64,000 bases of DNA from Rhodococcus sp. OK302 (GCF_002245895.1 NZ_NPJZ01000001.1:5864501-5928500), one strand, 5' to 3'; shown: positions 9,065 through 18,435, counted from the first letter of the stretch. The notes: generated by a model from the letters alone, not told the origin. Numbers and translations are program-made.

Positions 9065-9816
9065 CAGACAAACCTCGCTGTCACGGAGTTGGGCAGAAAG
9101 CGGAGCGCGGCATCGATACCTTGCCATTTGATGCCCGGCAAAGCCGCTCTGGTGGACTCCTTTTCGATGGCACCCACCATCGCGTCGACACCCTCGTCGA
9201 GGTCCGCCATCAAAGAAGAATCGTCACCGGCACCGGCGGACATGTCGGTCTTGATGTAGCCGGGAAGAAGCGTTGTCACTCGAATCGGTGTGCGCGCCAA
9301 CTCAATACTCAATGCCTCTCCGAGTGCCGCAACTCCGGCTTTGCTTGCGGAATACGTGGCTTTGCTGCCCGGCAATCCTCGATCTGCACTGATCGACGAC
9401 ACCAGCACAAGGTGGCCGGCGTTCTGTTCACGGAAGATTTCGAGGGCGGCTTCACACTGTGACAGCGCTCCGACGAAGTTCGTCTGCGCCGTCGCCAGAT
9501 TCGCGTAGGCCTTGCCGGTGCCGATCTTGGCGCCCTTACCGACTCCGGCATTCACGATGACACGGTCGAGTCCGCCGAGTTCGTCACGGAGTTCACCGAA
9601 TACTCGTACAACGGAATCGTGTTCGGTCACGTCCAGACCCCGGACGGCTACCGTGATGGCGGGATTGTGCGCCACCAATTCCTCGCGCAAGGCGTCGAGA
9701 CGGTCTGTCCTCCGCGCACACAACGCCAGATCGCGACCTTGGGCGGCAAATCTTCGGGCCATCCCTTCACCCAGACCTGAACTTGCGCCGGTGATCAGAA
9801 TTCTCTGCCGTGTCAT
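9064..9816 (-). CDS. Short-chain dehydrogenase/reductase (Rv0945-like)
   Basis: A classical SDR of 250 residues. The cofactor motif is LITGASSGLGEGMA at 6-19, RTDRLDAL follows beta-2 and suggests NADP preference, NAG is near 85, and the catalytic Ser and YSASK lie around 137-155. The substrate is unknown. M. tuberculosis has a similar SDR (Rv0945) close to pgi, which supports conserved neighbourhood. I use ATG 9816 (MTRQRILIT); the frame continues to 9837. It is the first gene of a two-gene operon with ndh. Confidence 0.88.
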   Translation of the reverse strand: MTRQRILITGASSGLGEGMARRFAAQGRDLALCARRTDRLDALREELVAHNPAITVAVRGLDVTEHDSVVRVFGELRDELGGLDRVIVNAGVGKGAKIGTGKAYANLATAQTNFVGALSQCEAALEIFREQNAGHLVLVSSISADRGLPGSKATYSASKAGVAALGEALSIELARTPIRVTTLLPGYIKTDMSAGAGDDSSLMADLDEGVDAMVGAIEKESTRAALPGIKWQGIDAALRFLPNSVTARFV

Positions 9817-9898
9817 GGACGCAACTGTAGCCACCAAGGCGAGCTTCCACCGGGCTGTTACCCAGCGAACTGCACCCGTTTCGGCCTACCGTTGAACA

Positions 9899-11323
9899 AT
9901 GACCGACGAATTCGATGTCATAGTCATCGGTGGCGGACCAGCCGGCGAAAATGCCGCGGCCTATGCCATCGCCGGTAGCACCCGCACGGCAGCAATCGTG
10001 GAGCATGAACTTGTCGGCGGTGAATGCTCGTACTGGGCCTGTATGCCGAGTAAAGCGCTGCTCCGGCCGGAGCAGGTGCGCGACGCCGTGAGTGGCCTGC
10101 CCGGGATGGCGATCGAACCGCCCGGTAGCGCGGCTCCCTCGATCAGTGCGACCTTGGCCCGACGCGACTCCATCACGCACAATCACGACGATTCTTCGCA
10201 GGTGGAGTGGGCAAAGTCGACGGGCATCACCGTGATCCGAGGCCACGGTGCACTCGACGGCGAGAAAACCGTCGTGGTCGACGGCACCCGAACACTTCTA
10301 GCCCGCCAAGCCGTCGTACTGGCCACGGGAACCGCTGCGTCGGTGCCGGACACCCCGGGGCTGCGGGCGGCGCTCCCCTGGACGTCTCGCGATGCCACCA
10401 ACCTCCATGAGGTTCCGCGGCGTGTTGCTGTCATCGGCGGCGGCGTCGTCGCGACGGAATGTGCGACGTGGATGTTGTCGTTCGGCGCCGAAGTGACTCT
10501 GCTGGTTCGCGGCAACGCGGTGTTGAAGTCTGCCGAACCGTTTGCCGGTGAGATGGTGGCCCGTCATCTGACCAGCCGCGGCGCCGACATTCGCTTCGGT
10601 ACCACCGTCAATTCCGTGTCCCGGCCCGATGCCCAGGACACCGGTGAAGGAAATATTCACGGCGGTCCGGTCACTCTCGACACGTCGTCCGGCGTGATCG
10701 AAGTAGACGAGGTGATCGTTGCCGCCGGACGCGTTCCGACGTCGGCTCACCTGGGCCTCTCGACCGTCGGATTAGAGGACGGTAAGTACGTGCCGACCGA
10801 CGATCATCTGTGCGCGCAGGGTGAATGGCTGTATGCGGTCGGCGATATCAACGGCCGCTCCCCCCTGACCCACATGGGCAAGTACCAGGCGAGGGTGTGC
10901 GGCGACGTCATCGCGGCCCGCGCGACGGGTAGTCCGCTGGTAGCCCTACGGTGCACCGCGTCAGCAGACAACGGCCGAGTTCCTCAAGTCGTGTTCACCT
11001 CACCCGAAGTTGCGTGGGTAGGACGGACGGAAGTGCAAGCGCGCAAGGCCGGTCTGGACGTCGAAGTCGTGGAAATTCCGATTGCCGTCGCCGGGTCGTC
11101 ACTCCTCCGGGACGGCTACGAGGGCCGCGCGAAACTGGTGATCGACAAACTCGAGGACATCATCGTCGGTGCCACGTTTGTCGGACCCGAAGTGTCGGAG
11201 TTGCTGCACGCCGCGACAATCGCTGTGGTTGCGGCAGTCCCACTCGAAATGCTGTGGCATGCGGTCCCGTCGTATCCGACCGTCAGCGAGGTCTGGCTGC
11301 GATTGTTGGAGGCGCGACGATGA
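9899..11323 (+). CDS. Mercuric reductase/dihydrolipoamide dehydrogenase-like flavoprotein
   Basis: A class I pyridine nucleotide-disulfide oxidoreductase of 474 residues. FAD binds at VIVIGGGPAGENAA. The redox-active disulfide is in GGECSYWACMPSK (CxxxxC, about residues 43-48). The NAD(P)H motif is VAVIGGGVVATECA near 178-191, and the second FAD segment is LYAVGDINGRSPLTHMGKYQ. The C-terminal active-site loop, HPTxSE in dihydrolipoamide dehydrogenase, reads PSYPTVSE, so the catalytic His position is Tyr while Glu is kept. No mer genes or E2 subunits are nearby; the true substrate is unknown. Confidence 0.85.
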   Translation: MTDEFDVIVIGGGPAGENAAAYAIAGSTRTAAIVEHELVGGECSYWACMPSKALLRPEQVRDAVSGLPGMAIEPPGSAAPSISATLARRDSITHNHDDSSQVEWAKSTGITVIRGHGALDGEKTVVVDGTRTLLARQAVVLATGTAASVPDTPGLRAALPWTSRDATNLHEVPRRVAVIGGGVVATECATWMLSFGAEVTLLVRGNAVLKSAEPFAGEMVARHLTSRGADIRFGTTVNSVSRPDAQDTGEGNIHGGPVTLDTSSGVIEVDEVIVAAGRVPTSAHLGLSTVGLEDGKYVPTDDHLCAQGEWLYAVGDINGRSPLTHMGKYQARVCGDVIAARATGSPLVALRCTASADNGRVPQVVFTSPEVAWVGRTEVQARKAGLDVEVVEIPIAVAGSSLLRDGYEGRAKLVIDKLEDIIVGATFVGPEVSELLHAATIAVVAAVPLEMLWHAVPSYPTVSEVWLRLLEARR

Positions 11324-11346
11324 CGTAGTTACGTATAGTCGCGGCT

Positions 11347-12894
11347 ATGGCGGCAGACGCACGGATCAACTCAGAAGTACTCGTGACCACGGCCGACGGA
11401 ATTTTGCGCGGTCTACGTGTCGGCAAACTCCGTGCATGGAGAGGTATTCCCTACGCCCGTCCCCCGGTCGGGGCATTGCGTCTGCGAGCACCCCAGCCGG
11501 TACTGCCATGGAAAGGCGAACGGGCGGCGACGGCATTCGGCGACGCGTCGGTGCAGAGCAAGAAGGGCCTTGCATTGGCCCCGGGCAAGTACCAACCCAG
11601 TAGCGAAGATTGCCTCACCCTCAATGTTCTTGCGCCCGAGCAGGCTGCCGTCGAACCACTTCCGGTGATGGTCTTCATTCACGGAGGCGCCAACACCATC
11701 GGAACATCCGCGACGGGACTCTATTCCGGACGTTCGCTCGTCACGCGAGGCAACATCATCTACGTGTCGATCAACTACCGCCTGGGCGCGTTGGGATTCC
11801 TGGACTTTTCCGAATTCTCCACCCCGGAACATCCTTTCGATTCCAATCTCGCACTTCGAGACCAAGTAGCCGCATTGGAATGGGTGCAGCGCAACATTGC
11901 TGCATTCGGCGGCGACCCTGATCGAGTGACAGTGTTCGGTGAGTCAGCCGGCGGCACCGCAGTCACCACGCTGTTGGCGACACCCGCGGCACAGGGACTG
12001 TTTGCCGGCGCGATTGCCGAGAGTCCGGCTCCGGATCTGGTGGTAAACCAAGAACTCTCACGCATCTGGGCAAAAAGATTCATCGAGCTCCTCAGTTCCG
12101 ATGCCCCTCCGTCCCAGGCTCTGCGCCTGACCTCCGCTCGGCAGTTGAGCCGTATCGGATCCGTCCTGGGCACTGAAGTTCTTTCCGCCACACCGGGACT
12201 GCATCCGTTCGGCCCCAGCGTCGACGGTGACTTCCTCCCCGTCTCACCCGTCGACGCGTTTGCTCGTGGGTTGGCCCATCAGGTGCCACTGATCATCGGA
12301 ACCAACAAACGCGAGGGCACGCTCTTTCCCAAGGTGCTCGACGCACTGCCCACTTCTCCGCCGCGCATCGAGAAAATGTTCACGCTCACCGATCCCGAAG
12401 CCGGAAAGCGCATCCTTGCAACGTATCCGGAGTATCCAGCCGAGGACTCTGCGATCGATGTCGGCGGCGACGTGACATTCTGGCATCCGTCAGTGGAGTT
12501 GATGCAAGCGCACGCCCAGAGTGCACCGACGTATGCGTACCGATTCGACTTTGCCCCACCGTTGATGCGCTGGCTCGGACTCGACGCGACACATGGTTTC
12601 GAGATGTTTGCAGTCTTCGGTATCGGAAACACCTCGATCGGCCGAGCACTCACTCTGCCCGGTGGCCGGCGCGGACTCCGCGTCGTCACCGATGCGGTTC
12701 AGGAACATTGGCTCCATTTTGCGAAGCACGGCGCTCCGCGTAGTTCGTGGCCCCGCTACGACGACAGCGCGCGCCGCACCTTGATCTTCGACGAGATCAC
12801 CCACGTCGAAAACGATCCGCGACGCGAGCAACGTCTTGCCTGGTCCGGTTACGCGGGCTACCGCAACTACCAACCGAGCCAAGTTCTCTCGTGA
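11347..12894 (+). CDS. Type B carboxylesterase, first of a tandem pair
   Basis: An alpha/beta-hydrolase esterase of 515 residues. RAWRGIPYARPPVGALRLRAPQP is the N-terminal family signature, EDCLTLNV the second, the oxyanion loop is VFIHGGA, and the nucleophile elbow is GESAGG at about 200-205. Later segments IIGTNKREGTLFP and ATHGFEMFAVFG carry the expected acid and His. No signal peptide is seen. It starts 23 nt after the flavoprotein gene and 13 nt before a paralogous esterase, consistent with an operon. Substrates are probably small or aromatic esters; specificity cannot be read. Confidence 0.9.
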   Translation: MAADARINSEVLVTTADGILRGLRVGKLRAWRGIPYARPPVGALRLRAPQPVLPWKGERAATAFGDASVQSKKGLALAPGKYQPSSEDCLTLNVLAPEQAAVEPLPVMVFIHGGANTIGTSATGLYSGRSLVTRGNIIYVSINYRLGALGFLDFSEFSTPEHPFDSNLALRDQVAALEWVQRNIAAFGGDPDRVTVFGESAGGTAVTTLLATPAAQGLFAGAIAESPAPDLVVNQELSRIWAKRFIELLSSDAPPSQALRLTSARQLSRIGSVLGTEVLSATPGLHPFGPSVDGDFLPVSPVDAFARGLAHQVPLIIGTNKREGTLFPKVLDALPTSPPRIEKMFTLTDPEAGKRILATYPEYPAEDSAIDVGGDVTFWHPSVELMQAHAQSAPTYAYRFDFAPPLMRWLGLDATHGFEMFAVFGIGNTSIGRALTLPGGRRGLRVVTDAVQEHWLHFAKHGAPRSSWPRYDDSARRTLIFDEITHVENDPRREQRLAWSGYAGYRNYQPSQVLS

Positions 12895-12907
12895 CGGTCG
12901 ACGAGTG

Positions 12908-14389
12908 ATGGACCACCTTGAAGTAGTTGTCGATTCCGGGAAAATCCGCGGTCGTCTACTCGAACGGCGAGCCGGTAATCTCAGGACGTGGCGGGCGATT
13001 CCGTACGCCGCACCGCCCGTCGGCCCACTGCGGTTTCGAGCGCCGCAACCCGTAGAGCCCTGGCAGGGTATCCGCTCGGCTGCCGAATTCGGTTCGCCCG
13101 CACCACAGAGCAAGGGTAATCTCGACGAGAACTGCTTACTTCTCAATGTTCTTGCGCCCAGCCAGACTTCCGATGAACCGCGTCCGGTCATGGTGTTTAT
13201 TCACGGAGGCGCGTACAACGGAGGCAACCCGTCGACGCCGATGTACCACGGCACATCCTTGGTGGAGCGCGGCAACATCGTCTACGTTTCCATTCAGTAT
13301 CGCCTCGGAGCCCTGGGGTACCTCGACTTCAGTGAGTTATCCACCGACAAGCGATTATTCGAATCGAACCTGGGTCTCCGAGATCAAGTGTCTGCGCTGG
13401 AATGGGTGCAGCGAAACATTGCTGCATTCGGCGGCGACCCGCACAATGTCACAGTGTTCGGTGAATCATCCGGTGCGAATGCCGTCACCACGCTGATGGC
13501 CACACCGACGGCAACGGGTTTGTTCGCGCAAGCAATCGCTCAAAGTCCCCCCGCCGCTTCGGCATACGGCAAGGATCGAGCGAACCGCTGGGCACAGGAA
13601 TTTCTCGAGATCGCCCAGGCGTCGGCCACAGATCCGGCGTCCTGGCTGTGCTCGGCTTCAGTGGGTGAATTGGTTGACGCCGGCGAGGAACTGGCTCGCC
13701 GCGGCGCCGACGAAGAACCGGGAACGCGCGCGTTCGCTCCTGTTGTGGGCGACGATTTCCTTCCCCAACATCCACTCGACGTATTTGCCGCGGGAAATGC
13801 GCACCCGATCCCCTTTTTGGTGGGGTCGAATCTCCACGAGGGACGGATTTTTCCGCGCTTCCTCAACATCTTGCCCACAGATCCGGAACGGATCGAGAAG
13901 ATGTTTTCTCACACTTCACCGGACGTGAAAGAGCGTGCGCTGGCGGCCTATCCAACGTATCCGCACCGTTATGCGGCTGCGGATCTGGGCGGCGACATTA
14001 CATTCTGGGAGCCGGCGATCCTCTGCGCACAAGGCCATTGCACTGTGGCGCCAACGTACAGTTACCGCTACGATTTTGCGCCTCGACTACTTCGGTTGCT
14101 CGGCATCGGTGCAACACATGCCACTGAACTGTTTGCAGTCTTCGGCCGATCGGATGCATTGATCAAGTGCCTCACCGTCTTCGGCGGACGCCGTTCGCTA
14201 CACGCTGTCACCGAAACTATGCAGAATCATTGGATTCACTTCGCCCGTCAAGGTATCCCGGGAAGCGATTGGCCCCAATACTCCACGGCGAACCGCGAGA
14301 CCATGATCTTCGACAGCACCAGCTATGTCGAGAACGATCCCCTCGCCGATCGCCGACGCGCCTGGATCGGCTATCAGCACCGACGGTGA
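12908..14389 (+). CDS. Type B carboxylesterase, second of a tandem pair
   Basis: A 493-residue paralogue of the preceding esterase, sharing long identical stretches such as ALEWVQRNIAAFGGDP and VTVFGES. The nucleophile elbow is GESSGA rather than GESAGG. IPYAAPPVGPLRFRAPQP and ENCLLLNVLAP are the N-terminal signatures. The start is ATG 12908 (MDHLEVVVDSG), since the longer frame to 12836 overlaps the upstream gene. The pair looks like a recent tandem duplication with divergence in the lid region (around 220-280). Confidence 0.9.
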   Translation: MDHLEVVVDSGKIRGRLLERRAGNLRTWRAIPYAAPPVGPLRFRAPQPVEPWQGIRSAAEFGSPAPQSKGNLDENCLLLNVLAPSQTSDEPRPVMVFIHGGAYNGGNPSTPMYHGTSLVERGNIVYVSIQYRLGALGYLDFSELSTDKRLFESNLGLRDQVSALEWVQRNIAAFGGDPHNVTVFGESSGANAVTTLMATPTATGLFAQAIAQSPPAASAYGKDRANRWAQEFLEIAQASATDPASWLCSASVGELVDAGEELARRGADEEPGTRAFAPVVGDDFLPQHPLDVFAAGNAHPIPFLVGSNLHEGRIFPRFLNILPTDPERIEKMFSHTSPDVKERALAAYPTYPHRYAAADLGGDITFWEPAILCAQGHCTVAPTYSYRYDFAPRLLRLLGIGATHATELFAVFGRSDALIKCLTVFGGRRSLHAVTETMQNHWIHFARQGIPGSDWPQYSTANRETMIFDSTSYVENDPLADRRRAWIGYQHRR

Positions 14390-14417
14390 ACTGCGGTCCC
14401 CTCGGGCACCGAGCGCG

Positions 14418-15161
14418 TCATTTCTCGAACTCTTCGATTCTCAATTTTTCAATTCTCAACTCTTCAACGACCTTGCCGTCGGCAATCGAGAACACACGAT
14501 CCGCATACCCCCTGGCCATTGGGTCATGCGTAGCGACGAGCACCGTCATCCCGTCGTCTGCGAGCTCGCGAAACAGCGCGAACAGTGCCAGCGAGTTCAC
14601 GGCATCGAGAGCGCCCGTCGGTTCGTCGACCAGCATTACTTTCCGGGCCCCGAGCAGGGCGCGAGCGACGCCGACGCGCTGCTTCTGACCGCTGGAGAGC
14701 TGCTGCGGGAAACGCCCGCCCAATCCATCGAGACCAACCCGTCGCAGCGCTTCCTCAGCAGCCCGCTTCGCTGCCGACCGCCGCATACCTCCAGCTACCT
14801 GCGCCAGCGAGACATTGTCCGCGACTGTCGCATTCGCGATCAGATTGTATTCCTGGAACACCACACCGACACTCTCGCGCCGAAACGCCGCACGCTGATC
14901 GGCCGACAATGCGGTTACTTCGACGCCTGCCACATTCACGGTCCCAGAATCCGGATCATCTAGTCCTGCAATCATATTGATCAAGGTCGTCTTTCCGGAT
15001 CCACTGACGCCATAGATCGCCACCAGCTGGCCCGTCGCAATATTGAACGAGACCCGCTCCACCGCAGGGACCGCGACACCACCTGATCCGACACCGCCCA
15101 GTCGGACACTGTGCTCGCTGTCCGACTGATATGTCTTGTAAACAGTATCGAGAGAAATCAT
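14418..15161 (-). CDS. ABC transporter ATP-binding protein, MacB/LolD type, without permease
   Basis: A 247-residue ATPase. Walker A is GVSGSGKTT, a LolD/MacB-type GVVFQEYNLIANATVADNV Q-loop follows, the signature is LSSGQKQRVGVARAL, Walker B is VMLVDEPTGALD, and the switch His is in VATHDP. Such subunits normally work with a FtsX/MacB-type permease, but none is encoded beside it: esterases lie downstream on the opposite strand and a 455-bp gap lies upstream. The C-terminus ends in the low-complexity EELRIEKLRIEEFEK. An insertion of about 15 residues after YQSDSEHS is unusual. Confidence 0.88.
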   Translation of the reverse strand: MISLDTVYKTYQSDSEHSVRLGGVGSGGVAVPAVERVSFNIATGQLVAIYGVSGSGKTTLINMIAGLDDPDSGTVNVAGVEVTALSADQRAAFRRESVGVVFQEYNLIANATVADNVSLAQVAGGMRRSAAKRAAEEALRRVGLDGLGGRFPQQLSSGQKQRVGVARALLGARKVMLVDEPTGALDAVNSLALFALFRELADDGMTVLVATHDPMARGYADRVFSIADGKVVEELRIEKLRIEEFEK

Positions 15162-15616
15162 CCACGCACCCCTAACCTATCTACTTCACTGAAATCTCGA
15201 GGAATTCCTCGAACCAACCTTGCGGAACCTGCATCTTCAGCGCCGTTCGCCGCCGTCGACAAACCCGGCGGCCCACTCGATGACTCCTTCGGGGCAGCAA
15301 AAAGTCGCAGCTAACGTAATCCACCATGCACAGCAGACGCTCCTCAGTGAAAGGGATCCCACAACGGGAAACCGCCGATTCAGTCGATAGTCAACACGTT
15401 TAGTTATTCGGCACTACTGGTAAATCTATAACACAACGATGCCGCCAGAATCTGTCTATTTCGCGAAGATCCACCTAAAGTACTAGTGGTTTGGAACCAC
15501 CCATTTCTTGCCATTTCCGAAAACTGTGCGACGGCAAATGGTCGAGTCTTCCGGAACTGCAAGTAGTCGGCCCCGTAGGCTCGGCCTGATAAGTCATCCG
15601 CGCCGGAGGTAGTCCA
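15162..15616. other. Intergenic region between divergent genes
   Basis: This stretch of 455 bases holds the promoters of the divergent ATPase and SDR genes. I see no supported coding sequence, tRNA or strong hairpin, and the composition is relatively AT-rich around 15400-15530. The ribosome-binding site of the next gene, GGAGGT, lies at 15605-15610. Confidence 0.5.
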
Positions 15617-16504
15617 CTGTCTGCTCAGCCACGTTCGTCATCCGCACGGTCTGCTCGTGCACGCTCGATCGCAGTAACCGGTGCAACCGGCCATATCGGC
15701 GGTCTGGTTGCTCGTTCACTGGCGCAGGAAGGCATCAGCCAACGACTACTTGCACGTTCGGTGACCCGCCTCCCCCAACTCACCGGTGCCGACGCGGTGG
15801 AAACGTCGTATGGGGACCTCGGCGCCGCAGTATCCGGGCTTACCGGAATCGACGCACTGTTCATGGTCTCGGCGGCGGAAAGTGCCGATCGACTCACTGC
15901 GCACCGCACCTTCATCGACGCTGCGACCACTGCCGGTGTCCGCCATATTGTCTATACCTCGTACCTCGGCGCGGCTCCGGACGCCACATTTACACTGGCC
16001 CGCGATCATTGGGCAACCGAAGAATATATTCGCTCAACCGGAATGGCTTTTACATTTCTTCGCGATAGTGCGTACATCGATTTCCTTCCGTCTCTGGCGG
16101 GCGCGGACGGAGTTATTCGCGGGCCGGCTGGTAACGGAGTGGTAGGTGCGGTATCTCGGTCCGACATCGCCCGCGTCGCAGTTTCTGTTCTGAAAGATCT
16201 CGATTCGCATGCGGACCGGACGTACGATCTCACCGGCCGTGAAGCCCTCACATTGACCGAAGTAGCCGCAATCATCACCGAAGTCACGGGCGCACCGACG
16301 GCGTACGTCGAAGAAACCATCGAAGAGGCCTACGCCTCCCGTGCGTCGTACAACGCCCCGGACTGGGAAGTTGATGCCTGGGTATCGACATATACCGCAA
16401 TCGCGAATGGCGAACTGTCGTCGATAAGCACTGCGGTAGAGGACATTACCGGTGTTCCGCCGTTGACCTTGCGAGAGTTTCTCACGGCAGGTGCCGGCGC
16501 CTGA
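15617..16504 (+). CDS. NmrA-like NAD(P)H-binding SDR (QOR2-like), probable CTG start
   Basis: An atypical SDR of 295 residues. The cofactor loop GATGHIGG is at about residues 22-29, followed by RLLARS after beta-2, VRHIVYTSYLGAAP, and TFLRDSAYIDFLPSL, the pattern of NmrA/quinone oxidoreductase-2 proteins that bind NAD(P)H. The only conventional start (GTG 15761) would remove the whole nucleotide-binding motif. The frame is open back to 15593 with no ATG, GTG or TTG. CTG at 15617 lies six bases after a perfect GGAGGT (15605-15610), so I assign it as the start. The stop overlaps the next ATG as TGATG, indicating coupling with the helicase gene. Confidence 0.75.
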   Translation: MSAQPRSSSARSARARSIAVTGATGHIGGLVARSLAQEGISQRLLARSVTRLPQLTGADAVETSYGDLGAAVSGLTGIDALFMVSAAESADRLTAHRTFIDAATTAGVRHIVYTSYLGAAPDATFTLARDHWATEEYIRSTGMAFTFLRDSAYIDFLPSLAGADGVIRGPAGNGVVGAVSRSDIARVAVSVLKDLDSHADRTYDLTGREALTLTEVAAIITEVTGAPTAYVEETIEEAYASRASYNAPDWEVDAWVSTYTAIANGELSSISTAVEDITGVPPLTLREFLTAGAGA

Positions 16505-18213
16505 TGCCTCCACGCAAGCGATCCAGTACTCGTACCGCAAAACGCAAAACCACACCAACTCCTGATGCTCCCACTGCCGGTCCGGGGGAACGGATCTGGC
16601 TTCTCGACGTCCCGTTTCGAACGGCAGCGCCGGGCGCGCAGTTCGTGAAGAAGTGGAAGAGCTATGCCTGGATGGGCAGTGAACTACCCACGGAGCTTGC
16701 ACCATTCAAGGCTCTGCCGTTCTCGTACCAGCAGTGGGTCGAGGACGACATCAACAACTCGACGGGTGAGCGCCCAACCGCGTCGCCCAAAACTCCTCGA
16801 TCCGAGCAGGTTTCAGGATCCGCCGCAGTGGTCGATGCCGCTCGCGCAGGCCGACGAGGCTTCCTGCTTGCCGACAACGCCGGTCTGGGCAAGACCCTGA
16901 TCGCCATCATGTCCGCCAAGACAATTGCCGAGGAGCGCGGTGAGAAAAACATCCTTGTTCTCGTTGATCGACCGGCCCAGATCACCATCCCGCACTGGCG
17001 TTACTCCATCGCATCCGTGGGTGACGGTGGATTCCGTTGGTTGATAATGTCCCCGGACCAATTGAAGAAGCTCATCGCACGAAACGGACGGCCCAAGTAC
17101 ACCTTCGGCGTGGTAATTGCAGACGAAGCTCAGCTGTACAGCAACGATACGCAGCGCACAGCGGCATTCGAGAAGGTCGCGCGGTTCTCCAACGCCCACG
17201 ATCAGGCCCCGTTTGTTCTGTCCGTGACTGCAACGCCGGGTCACACGCCCGCCGATCAGCGTTACCTTGCACCACTTTTCGCTCAGGTACATGGTGAATC
17301 GCCCGAGCATTGGCAAGATTTGGGTGCGCGCCTTCTGGAATCGGGCCTTCCCTTGGACAAGTCGTACGGCAAATGGACCTGGAGCGCGGAAGCCAAAGAG
17401 TCACCGGCACTGCAGGCACACGCTCTGGAAACTGTCCGCGGTTGGCTGTCGAACAGTAAGCCACCGTTGATGATTCACCGGCCTACACCGTGGGGTCCGG
17501 TACCCCTCGACGGAATGCCGATCGACCTCACCCCTGCCCAACGCGCAGAATACGAGACCGAATGGGCCGAATACGCCTACGAGATGGGTCTGGCCCGCAA
17601 GAGTCGCAACATCGCCCGCGGGCGTGCGCTCGTCCTGCGGTACCGGCAGAAAGCCGGGATGATTCGCGCAGAGTCCACTGCCCAGTGGGCGGGGGCTCAG
17701 GTCAAGTCGGGCAAACAGGTACTAGTTGCCGTCGAGTTCGTCTCCACCGCAGGTGATCCGCTCGTCGAGATGATCGAGGATGCCGGAATATCCGTCGCAA
17801 AACTCTTTGGCGCCGTGCCGGACAAAGAACAGCAACGGCTTCGCTTCCAACGAGGAGACGCGCCGGTTGTCGTCTTCAACGTCACGACTTCGATTTCACT
17901 CCATGCCAACGAAGCGTTACCGGACGGCACCTACGCGTCTCCACTGCCTCGGACCGGAATTTTCCATCAACCCCGGTACTCCGGGATCGCCGCCGAGCAG
18001 ACCTTCGGTAGGTCGCACCGTGACTACCAGACGTGCCCGTGGCTGATCCCCTTCGGCGTCGGAACCAAAGAAGAGGACGTTGCAACAACTATGCTCCGCA
18101 ACCTCCAATCGGTAACCGGATTGAAGGGTGGCGATCAATCGGGACTTCGGAGCCTCGCCGAACTCCTGGGGGTCGAATGGCTCGAACCAGATGTGCTGAC
18201 GTCCGAACGATAG
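16504..18213 (+). CDS. SNF2-type superfamily 2 helicase, phage-like
   Basis: A 569-residue SF2 ATPase. A basic, Ser/Thr-rich N-terminus (1-25) precedes motif I DNAGLGKTL at about 121-129, motif II IADEAQ (DEAQ instead of DEAH) near 206, motif III SVTATPG near 240, and a C-terminal helicase lobe with VAVEFVS, VFNVTTSISL and motif VI EQTFGRSHRD around 500. The layout resembles compact SNF2 helicases of actinophages rather than chromatin-type Swi2/Snf2 proteins. The start overlaps the SDR stop by one base. No phage structural genes are nearby. Role unknown; DNA repair, phage remnant or defence are all possible. Confidence 0.75.
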   Translation: MPPRKRSSTRTAKRKTTPTPDAPTAGPGERIWLLDVPFRTAAPGAQFVKKWKSYAWMGSELPTELAPFKALPFSYQQWVEDDINNSTGERPTASPKTPRSEQVSGSAAVVDAARAGRRGFLLADNAGLGKTLIAIMSAKTIAEERGEKNILVLVDRPAQITIPHWRYSIASVGDGGFRWLIMSPDQLKKLIARNGRPKYTFGVVIADEAQLYSNDTQRTAAFEKVARFSNAHDQAPFVLSVTATPGHTPADQRYLAPLFAQVHGESPEHWQDLGARLLESGLPLDKSYGKWTWSAEAKESPALQAHALETVRGWLSNSKPPLMIHRPTPWGPVPLDGMPIDLTPAQRAEYETEWAEYAYEMGLARKSRNIARGRALVLRYRQKAGMIRAESTAQWAGAQVKSGKQVLVAVEFVSTAGDPLVEMIEDAGISVAKLFGAVPDKEQQRLRFQRGDAPVVVFNVTTSISLHANEALPDGTYASPLPRTGIFHQPRYSGIAAEQTFGRSHRDYQTCPWLIPFGVGTKEEDVATTMLRNLQSVTGLKGGDQSGLRSLAELLGVEWLEPDVLTSER

Positions 18214-18381
18214 TTCCCTGTTCGTGTAGATAGTCCCAATTATCCTCGACAGGAACGAAACTCGCAGAATCTTGGCTGTTCGACAAAATTCCACTTCCCT
18301 CGTGTAGGTGTGACCACGCGTGGCACAATCTTCTCCGACATGCTCGAACCCAACAGACGACATCCGCCGACGGGCGGATCC

Positions 18382-18435
18382 CTGTCCTACCGAGATTCTC
18401 TGCCCCACCGAGATTCTCTGTCCCACCGAGATCAG
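18382..18435 (+). repeat. Three tandem 18-bp direct repeats
   Basis: The unit CTGTCCYACCGAGATTCT occurs at 18382-18399, 18400-18417 and 18418-18435, with one or two changes in the second copy and a divergent end in the third. The array runs directly into the AGGAG ribosome-binding site of the following gene and would lie in its 5' leader. Confidence 0.85.

Noticed and set aside
16504..18213. Prophage or integrated element around the helicase
   Set aside because: No integrase, terminase, capsid gene or att repeats are visible nearby.
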